Notes: generated by a model from the letters alone, not told the origin. 64,000 nt of DNA from Protea cynaroides (GCA_028583415.1 CM053269.1:76313567-76377566), one strand, 5' to 3'; positions 20,433 to 32,985 are shown, numbered from the stretch's first letter. Made by a program: numbers and translations.

Positions 20433-21832
20433 TAACCAATCCTATATGTCATCATAGTAGGCCCTATCTCCCAGCACAGCTCTCCTACGGCATAGAGATA
20501 GGACTCGAGTCTAGTGGCCAGGTCAAAGGCTACAGTTCCACTTCCTCCCCCTGATACCCTACCCGCACCAAGCATGCTAAGACAGAAGCGATACGAAAAG
20601 GTGCTAGTGTGAGGAATGATCCAAGGCCCCAGACCCTTCCCATTCCACACACCAACGAAAATAATTATATATCTAACAATCACATCCTAGCATAGCGAGT
20701 ATGCATGAACAATATAATAACTGAAATTAAAGATGACATGTGAGTATGCACAAACACCATTCTACAGAATCATAGTTATTAACAACGTTTTACTGTTATT
20801 AAGTTATTAAGGTTTGGGTCCGATTCCCTTACCTGATGCTTGATTGCTAGCTTGTTCCGCGTCACAGAATTCAAACTTGCTATCACATGGTCCTACACCA
20901 TGTCAGGGTTAAATTAGAATTAGTTTCTTAGGGTTTACTTTAGTCGGAAACCAACTTGGTCAAAAACACTCCTCACAGTGCATACCGGTCATAGGTACCG
21001 GTCGCTGCACTGTGGGGCAAGGTGCGACCGGTATGGTCGATCGGTCCCCCACAGACCAGCTCCCGAGAGGTACCCGTCGTAGTACCGGTCGCACATAGTG
21101 GACCGGGATGCCTCTGGAAGACCACCAACTTGGTGTTCCCCTTCCATCGGTCACCCATTATTGGTTTTAGGGTTTCTCCTATGCATTATAGGCCTGAGCA
21201 ACGAGTTAAAGTTGTTTCATGTTCCATTCAAGTCCTAATTTCGATGATCCTTAGCCTAGAATTCGAATCTAGGGTTTATCGACTGTATTAGAGTTTGACA
21301 GTAATTTAAGGGTTTTAGATCAATACCTCACCTTGCATGGTATTGATCAATCATCCACAATACTTAACCTAGAGGAAAGTTTAGGTACTTACCGTTGGTT
21401 TACAAGCTATGTGGTTCTTCGTCCAATGACGGTTCCTCTTCTACCTTTCTTAGCTCCTTCTCTTCTTTTGATCTTTCTCTTCTCTAGGGTTTGTGAAAAA
21501 TAATCAAAGAGGTTTAGAGGTCTTTAAATAGGCTAGAATAGAGTTTAGGAAGTTTCCCTATATTAAGAAAGTCCCTAGGCTTGAGATTTGGCGAGCAGAA
21601 CCCACAGAGATTCGTTTTCGGATCTAACTAGTCTACCCGCGAGACATACAGGTCGACCGATACCATAGACCGGTACTATGAGACTGGTATAAAATTTATA
21701 TATGTTTTTTGTCCATTTTCGTACCTGATTGTCATCCGCTCGTCCCATCTGGTCTGGTGATGATTGGAAAATCTGTTACGATATGAATTAAAGATTTAGA
21801 TCGAATTCATGGAGTGCTGATCTTACATAAAC

Positions 21833-22440
21833 GATCTCAAAATCTTCCCATGCCCTTACTTCTCTCTTTCCACAATATTATCTTTTATGTGACCATAACT
21901 TTAATTAATTCGGAAGACAAAAAGGTCTGTAACGTAAAGACAACACTAAGAGTTGGCCGATTCTTTACCATATTCAAGGTATAAATTAAAAAAAAAAATT
22001 TAAAAATGCAATTCTTCAGGTGTGAAATCGTTAAAATGGGTATGGGTTGATTTTTATTTATTTATTCCTACTTGTAATTAATTATTGGACAAATTGATGA
22101 TTCAGAGACCTTTTTAAATTATTGGGGACACCTTTTTAAATTATTGGGGAGAAAGTTTTGAAAGCATTGCCCAACGTCTCCATCTTGGGGATGTGAAATA
22201 TTTATGGGAAGACCGTTGACGCTGTACAGTATCACATAATGAGTTCCCACATCTTCCCATTCCTGCCGAAGGTCAGGTTCGGTTTCGGTATGAATAAATG
22301 GTGTTGGTTTTTACAAGCTTTGATTGAAATATATTTATTAAAGGGAAACATATTTATTAAAGGTTCGGATTGGGATGGGTTGCATTAGACACAATAATTA
22401 ACGGTCATTTTGAAATCGGATTGTCATCGGATGAGGCTTA
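21833..22440. other. Unassigned spacer with a 22-base tandem duplication
   Basis: AT-rich sequence with no coding homology. The phrase 'acctttttaaattattgggga' occurs twice in tandem (about 22108-22152). Confidence 0.6.
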
Positions 22441-22454
22441 TCGGGCAACCTGCT

Positions 22455-22635
22455 ATTTTCACATGACAATAATATTTTGAAAAATTGACATATACTATAC
22501 CCTTGTAGTTTACCTCGAATTCAGATATTCTAAGAAGTTGTTGAACATGATAATAATATTTTGGAAAATTGATATATACTATTCTTGTAGTTTATCTTGA
22601 ATTCAGATATTCTAATAAGTTGTTGAACCAGACAA
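22455..22635. repeat. ~90-base tandem duplication
   Basis: Two adjacent copies share 'aataatattttg.aaaattga.atatacta', '...cttgtagttta.ct.gaattcagatattcta' and 'aagttgttgaac'. They differ by a few substitutions and a small deletion. Confidence 0.8.
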
Positions 22636-22639
22636 GTTA

Positions 22640-23083
22640 TCTTATTGATTCAACCGTTTTTAAACAAATAGAATAAATATACAATTTTATCCTTGGTTCA
22701 ACCGTTCTTACGATGATAGAAGAAGAGGAGTAATAATTACATAAGTGCTCTCAGCTACATCTTCCTCTTCTCTCTCTCTTTTCTTCTTATTCTTCTTTTC
22801 TAACTGAGCTCATCCTCTTTAATTCATTATTATTTATTTGTTTGTGCCGTCATTGGATTCTGTTGGGAAGTCTCAACAATGGCTGCCACTACCAATACTG
22901 CTCTGTTAGAGTCCTCGATTCAGTATCGGCGGACGACCTCACGGTGGAGGCGGTTCACAAGCGCTTGAAGGGTTGGTGACAGTAAGGACGAAAGCCATAA
23001 AAGGGCAAAGGGGCTTGGTACTCTTGGCACACCTGGAGCCATGCTAGTTGGTCTCCCGAAGGTCGTCAAGCTCAGTTTCACCC

Positions 23084-23114
<31 letters not shown>

Positions 23115-23600
23115 AAGGCCGTCAAACTCCGGTGCTCTCTGTGCGAAGCTGTGTTCTCCGCTTCAAACCCATCTTGCACTACTTCAGAACATCTCAAGAG
23201 GGGAACTTGCCCCAATTTCTGTTCTGTTCCCAAACCCATATCATCCCTTTCACCTCCTCCCATCACTACCCTTGCCTCCCCTGCTTTGTCTCACCATCTC
23301 CCACCTCATTACCCCCACCACCCCAACCACCGAAAATGCAGGGCATCTTCCGCCGCCGCCAGTGGAGTTGGCAGTGGAGGCGGCGTGACTCACTCCTACC
23401 AGGTCCCACCACTTGCCATGGTCGATGACGTTGTTGACGTTGTTGAGGAGTTCCCTGAAGCCAAGGAGTTCTTCTGTTCCTCGCCGGCGAGTGCAACCAG
23501 TGGCACATCTCAAAATTGTTTCTGCAATTTTGGATTTTTGATTCTTCCACGAACATTGCGCCTCGCTTCACAAGGGTACTAATGTCTTGCCGGAAGTGGG
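22640..23600 (+). other. Unassigned GC-richer stretch with short ORFs and poly(A) run
   Basis: This stretch is less AT-rich than its surroundings. An ATG at 22879 begins a short frame, and a run of about 29 A lies at 23084-23112. After it, a 143-codon frame (23151-23582) has a Ser/Pro-rich, transit-peptide-like start and a DDVVDVVEEFPEAKEFF segment. I do not recognise a family. The A run could mark the 3' end of a retrocopied transcript, and the flanking 'aaggtcgtcaagctc' / 'aaggccgtcaaactc' pair is suggestive. I would not call a gene here without a search or transcript support. Confidence 0.35.
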
Positions 23601-25690
23601 GAAGATTGTCATTATCTCAGTTAACATTAAAGGGTATTTTGACCATATTCAAGAGAATAAATGGATTAAACCGTATGTTTGGACTGATTTGTCATTATGG
23701 TGTAAATGAAAGGGTAGTATGAGTCCGGTTCAACAACTTATTAAAGTGTCTGGAATCGAGGTAAACTACAGATTTGAGTAGCAAAAAGAATCGATTCAAA
23801 CTAGTTCAGGTTTCCTAACGGGTCTTATCAGTGTTCGGGTTAGATATTCTTGGTTAGGGCTAGCTCAGCCTTCTTAACAGTCTGGGCCGGTCTGAAACAG
23901 TGTCGAACTTTATAAACCCAGATCGAAACCTTTCCATTAAGGGTTCGGTCAGACTGGGTTTGGGTTATATCGGGCTGCTTTGGTTCATACTGCCGGTCGG
24001 GCCCAGATTTGACACTCTTTTCCCCTATTATTTTATTATTTTTATTTTGGGAAAAGACAGTTGCCTCCCCTTTACTATACTTAAAAGACAATTGCCCCCT
24101 AAAATTTTAAGAAAAGATAAAGGTCCCCTATTTTTAACGGTGTTAAAGTGAATTTTTTTGTGGACAATTCTACCCTGAACATTTTATTACTTTAAAAACC
24201 TATTAATGTTAAAAGACTAATATAATCCTCCTATTCCAACTAAAATTAACTCTAGTATCAGCTTCCTTTCTCATTTTCCCTCTTCTTCGACCTGTGCATC
24301 TTCTTCAACCCCCAAGACTGAAACTTGAATTTGTTGAAACTGAAACTTCGATTTGAGTTTTAAATTTGTTTTTTAAAAACATTTCGTGTAGTGGGTACTT
24401 TGTTTTTCTGGGTTGTTAGACGTGCTTTTCGAATTGGGGCTTCTGTCACTTTCCTCATGCACTGCGTGATTTTGCTCAGTCATTTTTTATTGTTGGGTGT
24501 TGCATTCAAAAGACTGCTTTCTTTTAAGATTTTCTGTTGTTCATAGTTGATTTTTGATAGAATTGTTTCTTTTCTTTCTTTTTCTTTCTTTGTATTTCTT
24601 TACATTTCCTTTCCCCTCATTTTATTGTTCTTATTTTGTTCTGTTTTGATGGTTCGGCTTGGTTCTGGATGCAGCTTTAGCTTGCCTTTGATTGGTAACT
24701 ACTTCAACTCCCTTCCTTTTTCTTTGTCGAAACTGTCTTAAATTTGTTGAGACAAAAACTTAGATTTGAGTTTTGAAACTGAAACGGAAGAATAAAACCG
24801 GGATTTCAGATGAACATATGCACGATGAAAAATGGAAGAAAAAATCTTCATTTGCTCGATGAGAAATGGAAGAAAAAAATCAAGATCTGATGAAAATAGA
24901 GATGGAAACAACAATAAAACTGAAACTGAGATTTGTATAAAACGAACTGAAATGATGGCTATTCAGTCGGAAAAGAAATGTCTGAAACTAAATTGAAGAA
25001 AGGTTGCACAAGAAATAAACTTGCAGAAAAACAAAATTACGTACCGATTGAGTTTCCCTAAATCCACAAAATAAGAAGGTTCCTTCAATGGATATTCTGC
25101 AAAATCAGTAGAACACATTGGGAGAGAAAAAAGGTGGGGATTCTGCAAAATCAATGGAGATTCTGCAAAATCCATATCTCCAGAAACCCTCTTTGAATAG
25201 AAACCCTTCTAAAGGTAAAATAGGTCAGATTTTGATTATAAATAAAACCAAAAATCAAATGAATAAAACCGATTCACCCTAATAAAACTGATTAAATCAA
25301 TTAGAATCTAATTGCTGAGATTTTTTTGATTTAATTAAATCAATTTTGATTTTGATTTGAATAAGGATAAAATAGATAGTTCATCATTTTAAAGGGTTAA
25401 TTTGGTTATTAAAAAAATTGATTTCTCATCATTGATATTTAATAGAATATTCTTAACGATATAAGTCTATTTGTATTTTAATAATATTTGTAAAAGTGGC
25501 ATTTGTTTTTTTTTAAACTTTAGAGAAAAATTGCCTTTTAGGTGATATGCAAGGGAGGCAACTGTTTTTTTTTTCTTCTTTTTTTTTTTCGATTTCGATA
25601 AGCCTCACCCATTATCAATAGTCTAAGCAAGCTGCTGGGAAACTTCATGTACATTTCACATTTTTTGTCTTTGTTTAATGGATTAAGCCT
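23601..25690. other. AT-rich intergenic DNA, nothing recognised
   Basis: Long T and A runs, small imperfect duplications (for example 'gatgaaaaatggaagaaaaaatc' near 24817-24885 and 'attctgcaaaatc' near 25090-25170), and no credible ORF. It lies upstream of the first TIR exon. The promoter of that gene should be near its right end, but no clear TATA box stands out. Confidence 0.55.
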
Positions 25691-25891
25691 CATCATTTAC
25701 AGATTAAAAAAAAAAAGAAAAGAAAAGAAAAAATTGGAAGACCAGTGTCGTTGAAACACACCAAAGCGCGTTGACGCAGACCCCAATTCCCTTATTTTAT
25801 TTCTCTTTTTCTGCGAATTCCGACCACTACCCGTGAAACAACTAATCAAATCAGGGAGTGCTCGTAAATCTCCAATCTTCCAAGGAGAAAA

Positions 25892-26538
25892 ATGTATACT
25901 TCTCTGCTTATCGGAGGGATTTTCATCCTTCTTGTACTTAAACTCTTCCACAGAAGAACTGCAAAGGAAAAGAGCAACCCAGCATCATATGCCACACAAG
26001 ATTCCGATTCCTCTTCTTCATCTTTCCCCTCTTGTGGGAATGAATGCGATTCTTCTTCTTCATCTTTCCCTCATGTTGGTTGCGAATACGAGGTGTTCTT
26101 GAGCTTTAAAGGTGACGACACTCGCACCAACTTCACTGACCACCTCTACCACGCCCTTCTCGATCATGGAATCCGCACGTTCAGAGACAATGAAGAATTC
26201 CAAATCGGGAAGAAGATGAATCCGGTGCTTTGGTCTGCGATCCGCCGGTCTAAAATCGCTATACCTATCTTCTCCAAAAACTATGGGTCCAGCGAATGGT
26301 GCCTCCGTGAACTTGCCGAGATGGTGGAATGCATGAAACAGAAATGCCAAAGACAAATAACTGTGATGCCCCTTTTTTACAATGTAAATCCATGGTACGT
26401 CAAATTTCAGGCTGCTAGCTATATGGAGCCTCTTTTAAAGTGCGAGAAGTTCAGCTGCCAAGAGACTGAGGGTTGGAAGAAGGCTCTGGAAGAGGTTGGT
26501 AGCTTGTATGGATGGGAGCTGAAGAAAATAGCTAATGG
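25892..26538 (+). CDS. TNL exon 1: TIR domain with N-terminal membrane anchor (TIR1)
   Basis: The true ATG at 25892 opens 216 codons ending at splice donor GG/GTAAGT (26539). Residues about 3-18 (TSLLIGGIFILLVLKL) form a hydrophobic segment, so the protein may be membrane anchored. A serine-rich linker with a duplicated SSSSSFP phrase follows. The TIR domain starts near residue 67 (YEVFLSFKGDDTRTNFT), has a GIRTFRDN loop, and keeps SSEWCLREL, which carries the glutamate needed for NADase activity in TIR enzymes. In TNL receptors this domain signals cell death and immunity. The donor phase fits the acceptor at 33446, and also that at 47084. Confidence 0.85.
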
Positions 26539-28484
26539 GTAAGTCCAACAGTTCTCTTACCTTAGTAGGCTAGTAGCCAAGGTTTTATAACTTAGGATAT
26601 CAATTTCCATTGATTCCGATTGGAATTAGTCGGAATCTGTCGGAATCAGCCGGATCCGTGAAAAAGGTTAGGTATTTTTGTATAAAAAATTGAGCTTTCT
26701 TCACTTTATTGTTTTTGTGGTGGAAAGAATAAGACAACATAAAAAGGTGATATTTTCTAATTTTTATACTGCTTTTTATTTTTTATTTTTTTTCGATATT
26801 TCGGAATCAATGGAAATTGGAATCGTTCTCCGTTGGTTCTGGTTCGAATTGTTAATCGCGTCAGTTTTACTTCAAGAGAAATTTGGAAAAATCCATTTTT
26901 AATTATAATTTTTCATATTTCTTAGTTTTGGGGGATTTCATCTTTTTAATTTTGGGATGTACCAATTTCAGGCCGAGTTAAGTTGGGATTAGAAGTGGCC
27001 AATTTGCTTTCAGAGTTCCGATTCCTTAATCGTTGGTCTCCACCATTGATTAAACGTCATATTTTACTCATTCATAAATGTAATGTTTTAATCATTTTGG
27101 TTCAAAGTTGGCCCCCTAGAATCCATTTGAGTCTTGAGTTGTGGCTGTATAGAGAGTTTTCGAGAAAAACATAAATGCTGACAAATAAAATGTATATGAA
27201 TATTCAGATAATAATTAGGTATGAACATTAATTTAGCCACTTAAAGAATATCCAATTTAAAAAAAAAAAAAATGAATATCCACCTCATCAAGGATCCTAT
27301 GTCTCGAAACCGATTTACAATGTGTGTTAGTCTGGCAGAGGTTCTGGCAAATTGGGTTTTAAGCAAGTCCAACATCTCTTTGGCTGTATTTTATTTGGTA
27401 GGTGATGCTATAAAATGTTTACTTATCTGGTTGCTGCTAAGCATGGGAAAATATGCAAATAATTATTCTTTGGCCAAGTCCATATGTTTTCTTGTTTGCT
27501 TTTTCTTTTGCTAAGATGGGATTCTTTGAAAGCTTTGTCTTGTTTCTTTTCTTTTCTCTTTACCCTTCCCTAATGATATGAGATTGGGATTCTTTAAAAG
27601 CTGTCTTGCTTCTTTTCTTTTTCTCTTTACCCTTCACTAATGATATGAGAGAGATTATGAACTTGTGATCAATGTTTAAAAAATCAGATAGAAATCGATG
27701 GAATCAACCAAATTGACTTGGAATTGATAAAAATCAGATAGGAATCGATGGAATCAACCAAATTGACTTGGAATTGATAGGAGTCGATTGTAGTTAACCC
27801 CAATTGATTGCTTATTGGGACCAACCAAATTAATCCGATTCAGTCGATCACCAACCGAATAGGAATCAATGGAGACCGACATGGTGACATATACTCAATT
27901 CCATGTTCTTAAGCCTTATCTGTGGTGCTTGCAACCATAAATTTTGTGGCCCTAAATTTTAAGATTCGGTGCCGGCTTATGTTTTTTGGTGCCACCTAAG
28001 ATACCATATAGCAGATGTGATGCTTGCAACATTACTGCTAGGAATGATTACCAATTCCATTAGTCCTTGCCTAACCTCCCTCACGGGAAAATAGGCATGG
28101 TAACCCTAAATTGTATGAAACATATGTCAATTATTCTATATCATCATATATAGGAACCGATAATTGGCATTTTTATCAAATAAATAAAGATTTCTTTTTG
28201 AAGATTTACTTTTTCTTATGTATAAGAGGGTTTTATCTAATATGATAGTATTAGATATGTTTAAGGTATTAGAAAAGAAGAAAAAAAAATTCTTGGTAGA
28301 AAGTTTTTCATCATTTTAATTGTCATTCCCTATCAGGAAGAACAACTCCTTTTGGATTTAGGGCCATAAAAATGTAGATCTTTTTAATTCTATTCATCCT
28401 TTCCCTTGCCCTTTTGGCTGCCTTGGCCCTTTTGGCAATTATAAACTCATGCACACAGGGCAATGAAGCCTAGGTTATATCATG
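26539..28484 (+). other. First part of TNL intron 1, with tandem duplications
   Basis: Non-coding DNA containing two local duplications: about 73 bases at 27520-27660 ('gggattctttgaaagct...' to 'aatgatatgaga'), and about 50 bases at 27683-27785 ('gaaatcgatggaatcaaccaaattgacttggaattgata'). The intron as modelled runs from 26539 to 33445. Confidence 0.6.
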
Positions 28485-29999
28485 TGTTATCTATTTATAA
28501 GCTTAATTAATTATTGGGTTAGTTGATTTGTGGGAGTTTGCATCACATGTATGATCGATTTGGTCTGATTTTGTCATAGGTCAGAGATAAACCAATTTGA
28601 TTTACTGTGGAGAAGAACCAAGGTCTTAGGATAGTACTATAAATATTGGGTGTAGAGCCCCTATAGCTTAAGTTGTTCATTCCTCTCTTAGTTGCCATAA
28701 TTGAGAGAACAAAAGAGATCTTTGACGTCTGTGGAAGAATTTGGATCAAAGCTTGGAATCACATCACCAAGGAGCGTTCTTTAGCACAAAGGTGTTTGTT
28801 TATTTATTGAATACTTTACATTTCCATTGTGTTTTAAGGACCTTGTATGGCATATTAGGGTTTGTACGGAACCTTAGACTTAGATTTATTCTTACAGTTG
28901 GTATTAGAACCACATATACGTACATAGAATCGATGGTAATTGAATGTGAGAACTGTATTGACTGATTGAACCTTGGATCAAAGGCTTTCTTCTTGATTTC
29001 AAACAAATCTGCTTGGGAATAGTTCTCCGTCGAATTTTTCTAACTAGCAAAAGTTGCCAAATGTACCATAACGTAGATCTCAGTGAGATGATCTGGATAG
29101 TGTGTGGATCGCCGACGCTGAAGGTTGAACCCTCCTGCTCACTTGTCGACAGAAAATAAAAAAAAAATAAAAAAAGAAGGAAAAGAAAAGTAGATGGTGA
29201 CCCGGAAATCCTAGCCGAGACAACTTGGTCGAGCCGCTGAGTCTCAGTGCATGTAAACTCTCACCTCAGCTCGGTTGGAAACACGTGGGGCCGGCATGTG
29301 TGACCTGACCACCTGGTAACCCATTGACTTGGACCTGCGGGTCAACCTGATGGTTTGACCCGGTAACCCGTTGACCCGGACCTAAAGGTCAAATCGATGA
29401 CCTAACCAGGTAACCTTTTTATCAAGTCCAACAACCCGATCCAATGATCGGGCCTAAGACCTCAATCTGAGAACCCAGCCCGTTGACTCGGGTACTCGAA
29501 CCACAATTGAAGCAGTTGGACCATCCATACCGAACCGTATCGGTCCAAACCGACCCAGCCAGCTTGACTGAATCCACCCACAGTGGATCCACGCACCGAC
29601 TTCAGGCGGCGTGTGTGGGCTTGTGGGTTGTATTGACCTTTGGTTTGTTGCATTGCATCCGTCTCGATGTGCTCTCAAATTTAGTAACCATTGTAACTCT
29701 TTTTGGTATTATCGGGAATGTGTTTTTGACAGAATAGTACACTGAGGGAACCCGGCTTGTAGTTTTTCTGTATAGTCCTGACATTCTTGTACCAGATATA
29801 TATAACTAAAGTGCATGACGTTTTTGAATGTTTTTATTTTTGTACTCATTTACATGTGATAAGTATATTGGAAAAACCCACAAAGAACTATAAATTAGGG
29901 ATTTTTTTATTTTTTGATATCATAGAATGATTGGGTGGAACCTGTCAAAGTTGTACACTTGATCGCATTATAATGTCTTCAAGTTCAAAGTTTATGTAT

Positions 30000-30185
30000 T
30001 TATACATGCTGTAAGGAAGACAAGGTTCACTCAAATGTGGCATTGTCAAATTCAAAGTTTGTTCATTTATAGATGCAGCATTAAAAGACAGTGTTCTCCC
30101 AAAGGTGACATTGTCAAAATTTACACATTTGTGAATGCAACAAAGAAAGCTAGTGTCCACCTAAATGTGGCATTGTCAAAATCTT
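30000..30185. repeat. ~70-base tandem repeat, three copies, inside copia relic 1
   Basis: Each copy contains a version of 'caaagttt.t.catttat..atgca' followed by 'gtggcattgtcaaa'. It lies in the leader region before the gag remnant. A second duplication of about 107 bases follows at 30260-30460 ('gcatacttgtc..aaaggatg'). Confidence 0.75.
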
Positions 30186-31884
30186 ATATAGTCATCCACT
30201 TGGATTGAAAAATCTTGACTTTAGGGATTTCATCCACCTCAAGGTGGTGAGAATTTCAAGAGTCATTATTCCTTCATGGTCATTGAACAGACGTTGAAAG
30301 AACCAGTGCATACTTGTCTTAAAGGATGGGCGTGTAGTTTCGATTGACTCATGAGAAGGTTATCCTTTTGTAGCCACTGCACAGATGTTGGGAGGGCCAA
30401 TGCATACTTGTCCCAAAGGATGAGTGTTTAATTTCAATTGACTCTTGAAAAGTAATTTTGCTTGCATCAGAAAATTGCTCTCTCAGTTTATTTTAGTATG
30501 TATGAATCATGTATTGCTTACTGTTTACATTGCATTATGTTTAAACTAATACCATTATTAATACCACACAGGATGTTAGTTCTAGGAGTTGGCATGAAAA
30601 ATTAGAAACTAATCTAGGGTTGTTTAATCTAGATGCAGTCGTTAGAGAAGTAGGAAACTGCTAATAGGAAGTGTATTATGCTTATGAGGTATTTTGTCCC
30701 TAAGGCCGTACGTATCAAAAGAAGGATATTGCAAAGGGATTATCTTAGAGAAACCTAGGGAAAATTTGATATTTCTAAAAAGGGGTGGAGAGGTAGTTTA
30801 ATGACTAAGCTCACTAGTACCCGTTTTGTCATGACAATAGTAGTGTGAGGGAATACATTTTGGAGCTATCAGCTATTGCTGAAAAGCTCAAGGATTTGGG
30901 ACCACTATAGATGATGAGTTTTTGGCCCATTTAACATTTACTTCTTTACAAGAACATTAAGGTATCTGAGACTTTTGAGTAGGAGGGTGTCGAGGAATGA
31001 TGATGACTTGAGTGGCGAAAAAAAAAAAAAAACCAAAGGGGTAACTAGGACTCTCTTACTCTCAGCTGTTTACTTTGAAGACAGTTTGTAATCTTTGAGG
31101 TGATTTCCAATTTGAAAGTGGTTTTTTTATTTTTTTTTTATTTTATGTTTCACTTGTCATCAATAATGGGTGTGTAATTGATGAACAACTGTCCTCCTTC
31201 GACATAGACGTTTATGGCATGTAGCTGTACCTGAAAAGGTTTTACTAGTTTTTAGGAGGCCATTGTTAGCAGTAATGCATTTAACTGTTTGGCAGAGATG
31301 GAGGATGAATTGTTGTCTATGGACAACAACAAATGTAGGAACTGGTAGATTTACTAAGGGCTCCTGCAACCATAGGTTTGAAACCAGTTATCCAAGACAT
31401 ATCCCTAGGCCAAAGTACAATCAATCTAAATGAAGCTAGACTATTAGCAAAGGGATTCATAAGGGGGAGGAATTAACTTCAAGGAGACCTTCTCTCTAGC
31501 CGCTTTGAAGGATTCCTTATAATCATTATGGCGTTAGTGACTAATTTTGATTAGGATCACTGCATATATTTTGATGGTCAATGGGAGAGGATTTATGGTT
31601 GATAATGAGTCTTATGTATCTACAGTTGAGAGTTTGATGCATGCACAAGTTTATACTCGTCCTAATATAGCCTCTATAGTGAGTTTTCTGGGACTATTTG
31701 ATTCAAATGCTAGTATAGCTCATTGGATAGTGGCAAAGAAGGTTATACAGTATTTGCAGAAGACCAAGGACTACATGTCATTCATGACAATAGTGATTGC
31801 AAGTGCATAATATCAAAAATCTTATGGTATGGGAAAATGTCAATTAAAGTCACATGATTGTGGAAGTATTAAGTCAAGAAGATA

Positions 31885-31990
31885 CAAGGCGGTATTCAGC
31901 CAAAGATATAAAGCGGTATTCTACCAACGTTACAAGGTGGTATTTAGCCAAGATTACAAGGTGGTATTTAGTCAAAGCTCACGGCAGTAT
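31885..31990. repeat. ~27-base tandem repeat near the 3' end of copia relic 1
   Basis: The phrase 'acaaggtggtatttagccaag' recurs four to five times with variation. It lies between the RNase H remnant and the 3' LTR. Confidence 0.75.
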
Positions 31991-32629
31991 GCCAAAGACA
32001 GGCGTTAACACAAGTTAATGGAGGTTTGCTGAATTATGGGTTAATAGCACAGTTTATTTCCAATGAGGCTTTACAAGGCAACTGGGTTGAAGGTAATTTG
32101 GTTAAATATTTGGACTCACATAAAAATGATATTTTCATGTATTTATCTCAAAGCGATTGATGTTGTTAAGTAGAATTTTTGTTTGTAATGACAGAAAGTT
32201 TGTGACGTTTTTTGTGTTATGGGATTCTATAGCCACACTAATCAATGACGGTTTTGTAATTAATCTAGCCTAAGTAGGAGACTGTAAGATGTTATATAGA
32301 TAAATGCTTAATTAATTACTGGACTGATTTACTAGTGGTAGTTTGCATTACTTGTATGACCGGTTTGATCTGGTTTATCACGGGTTAGAGATAAACCAAC
32401 ATGGTTCACTGTGGGATGAACTAGGGTTTTGGGATAGTAATATAAATATTGGGTTTATATTCCCTGCAGCTTAAATTCTTCATTCCTCTCTTGGTTCTCA
32501 TACTTGAGAGAACAAAGGTCTCTGAGCGCTGCGGAAGACTTTAGATCAAAGCTTGGATTCATTCACATTAGCAAGAAGCATTCTTCAGCACACAAGTACG
32601 TGTTTATTCATTGAATAGTTTACTTTCCA

Positions 32630-32985
32630 TTGTGTTCTAGGGACCTTGTTGGCATATTAGGGTTTGTATGGAACATTGGACTTATATTTATTCTTACATA
32701 GGTGTGAAGGCTTGAGTCCCAACACTGACTTTTTACCATATTACGCTACTATCAAACAACTTAGATCATGCTCCATAGAGATCACTTCAGCTTATACCTT
32801 ATTAATCGTGTTCTAGGGACCTTGTGTGGCATATTAGGGTTTGTATGGAACCTTGGACTTAGATTTATTCTTATTTAGGTGTGAAGGTCTGAGTCCCAAC
32901 ACCGACTTTTTACCCTATTGCGCTACTATCAAACAACTTAGATCGTGCTCAATATAAATCAGTTCAGCTTATACCTTCTTAACCT
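32630..32985. repeat. ~177-base tandem duplication spanning the copia 3' LTR end
   Basis: The end of the 3' LTR (from 'tgttctagggaccttg') plus its flank ('ggtgtgaaggcttgagtcccaacac...') is repeated at about 32808-32985. The duplication happened after the copia insertion, since it includes both LTR and flank. A related flank phrase recurs at 45190-45260 in TNL intron 2. Confidence 0.8.

Larger units (their letters stand above)
17289..21827 (-). mobile_element. LTR E: solo LTR, split by LTR F
   Basis: The two parts 17289-18047 and 20438-21827 (about 2.15 kb together) form one minus-strand LTR. It starts TGTAAGATC at 21827 and ends ...GGGGTGTGATA at 17289 (terminal G to A change). A 5-bp target-site duplication TAAAC flanks it at 17284-17288 and 21828-21832. 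No internal element sequence remains, so it is a solo LTR left by LTR-LTR recombination. ACCGGT arrays lie at about 20982-21112 and 21644-21690, and a TATA-like CTATTTAAAG lies near 21522-21531. Confidence 0.92.
28485..32698 (+). mobile_element. Ty1/copia relic 1, in TNL intron 1
   Basis: The 5' LTR is 28485-28896 and the 3' LTR 32290-32698 (both start TGTTAT and end CTTACA). The primer site TGGTATTAGAACC (28899-28911) resembles the tRNA-iMet site with changes, and a polypurine-like GTAGGAGACTGTAAGA precedes the 3' LTR. Remnants of gag (about 30835-30960, REYILELSAIAEKLKDLG), RT (about 31395-31540, LLAKGFI and IIMALVTNFD) and the RT/RNase H connection (31560-31800, VESLMHAQVYTRPNIASIV) are visible. 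Most of the internal region is deleted. The bases flanking the LTRs (TCATG, TAGGT) do not form a target-site duplication. Confidence 0.85.

Noticed and set aside
23151..23582. 143-codon ORF as a chloroplast protein
   Set aside because: The start looks transit-peptide-like, but I recognise no domain, and the overlapping frames are equally open. Kept only as an unassigned stretch.
26060..26356. Minus-strand ORF within TIR1, and the similar one at 33621-34130
   Set aside because: Antisense shadows of the TIR coding sequence.
28480..32703. Target-site duplication of copia relic 1
   Set aside because: TCATG before the 5' LTR and TAGGT after the 3' LTR do not match; the flank was later duplicated and may have been rearranged.
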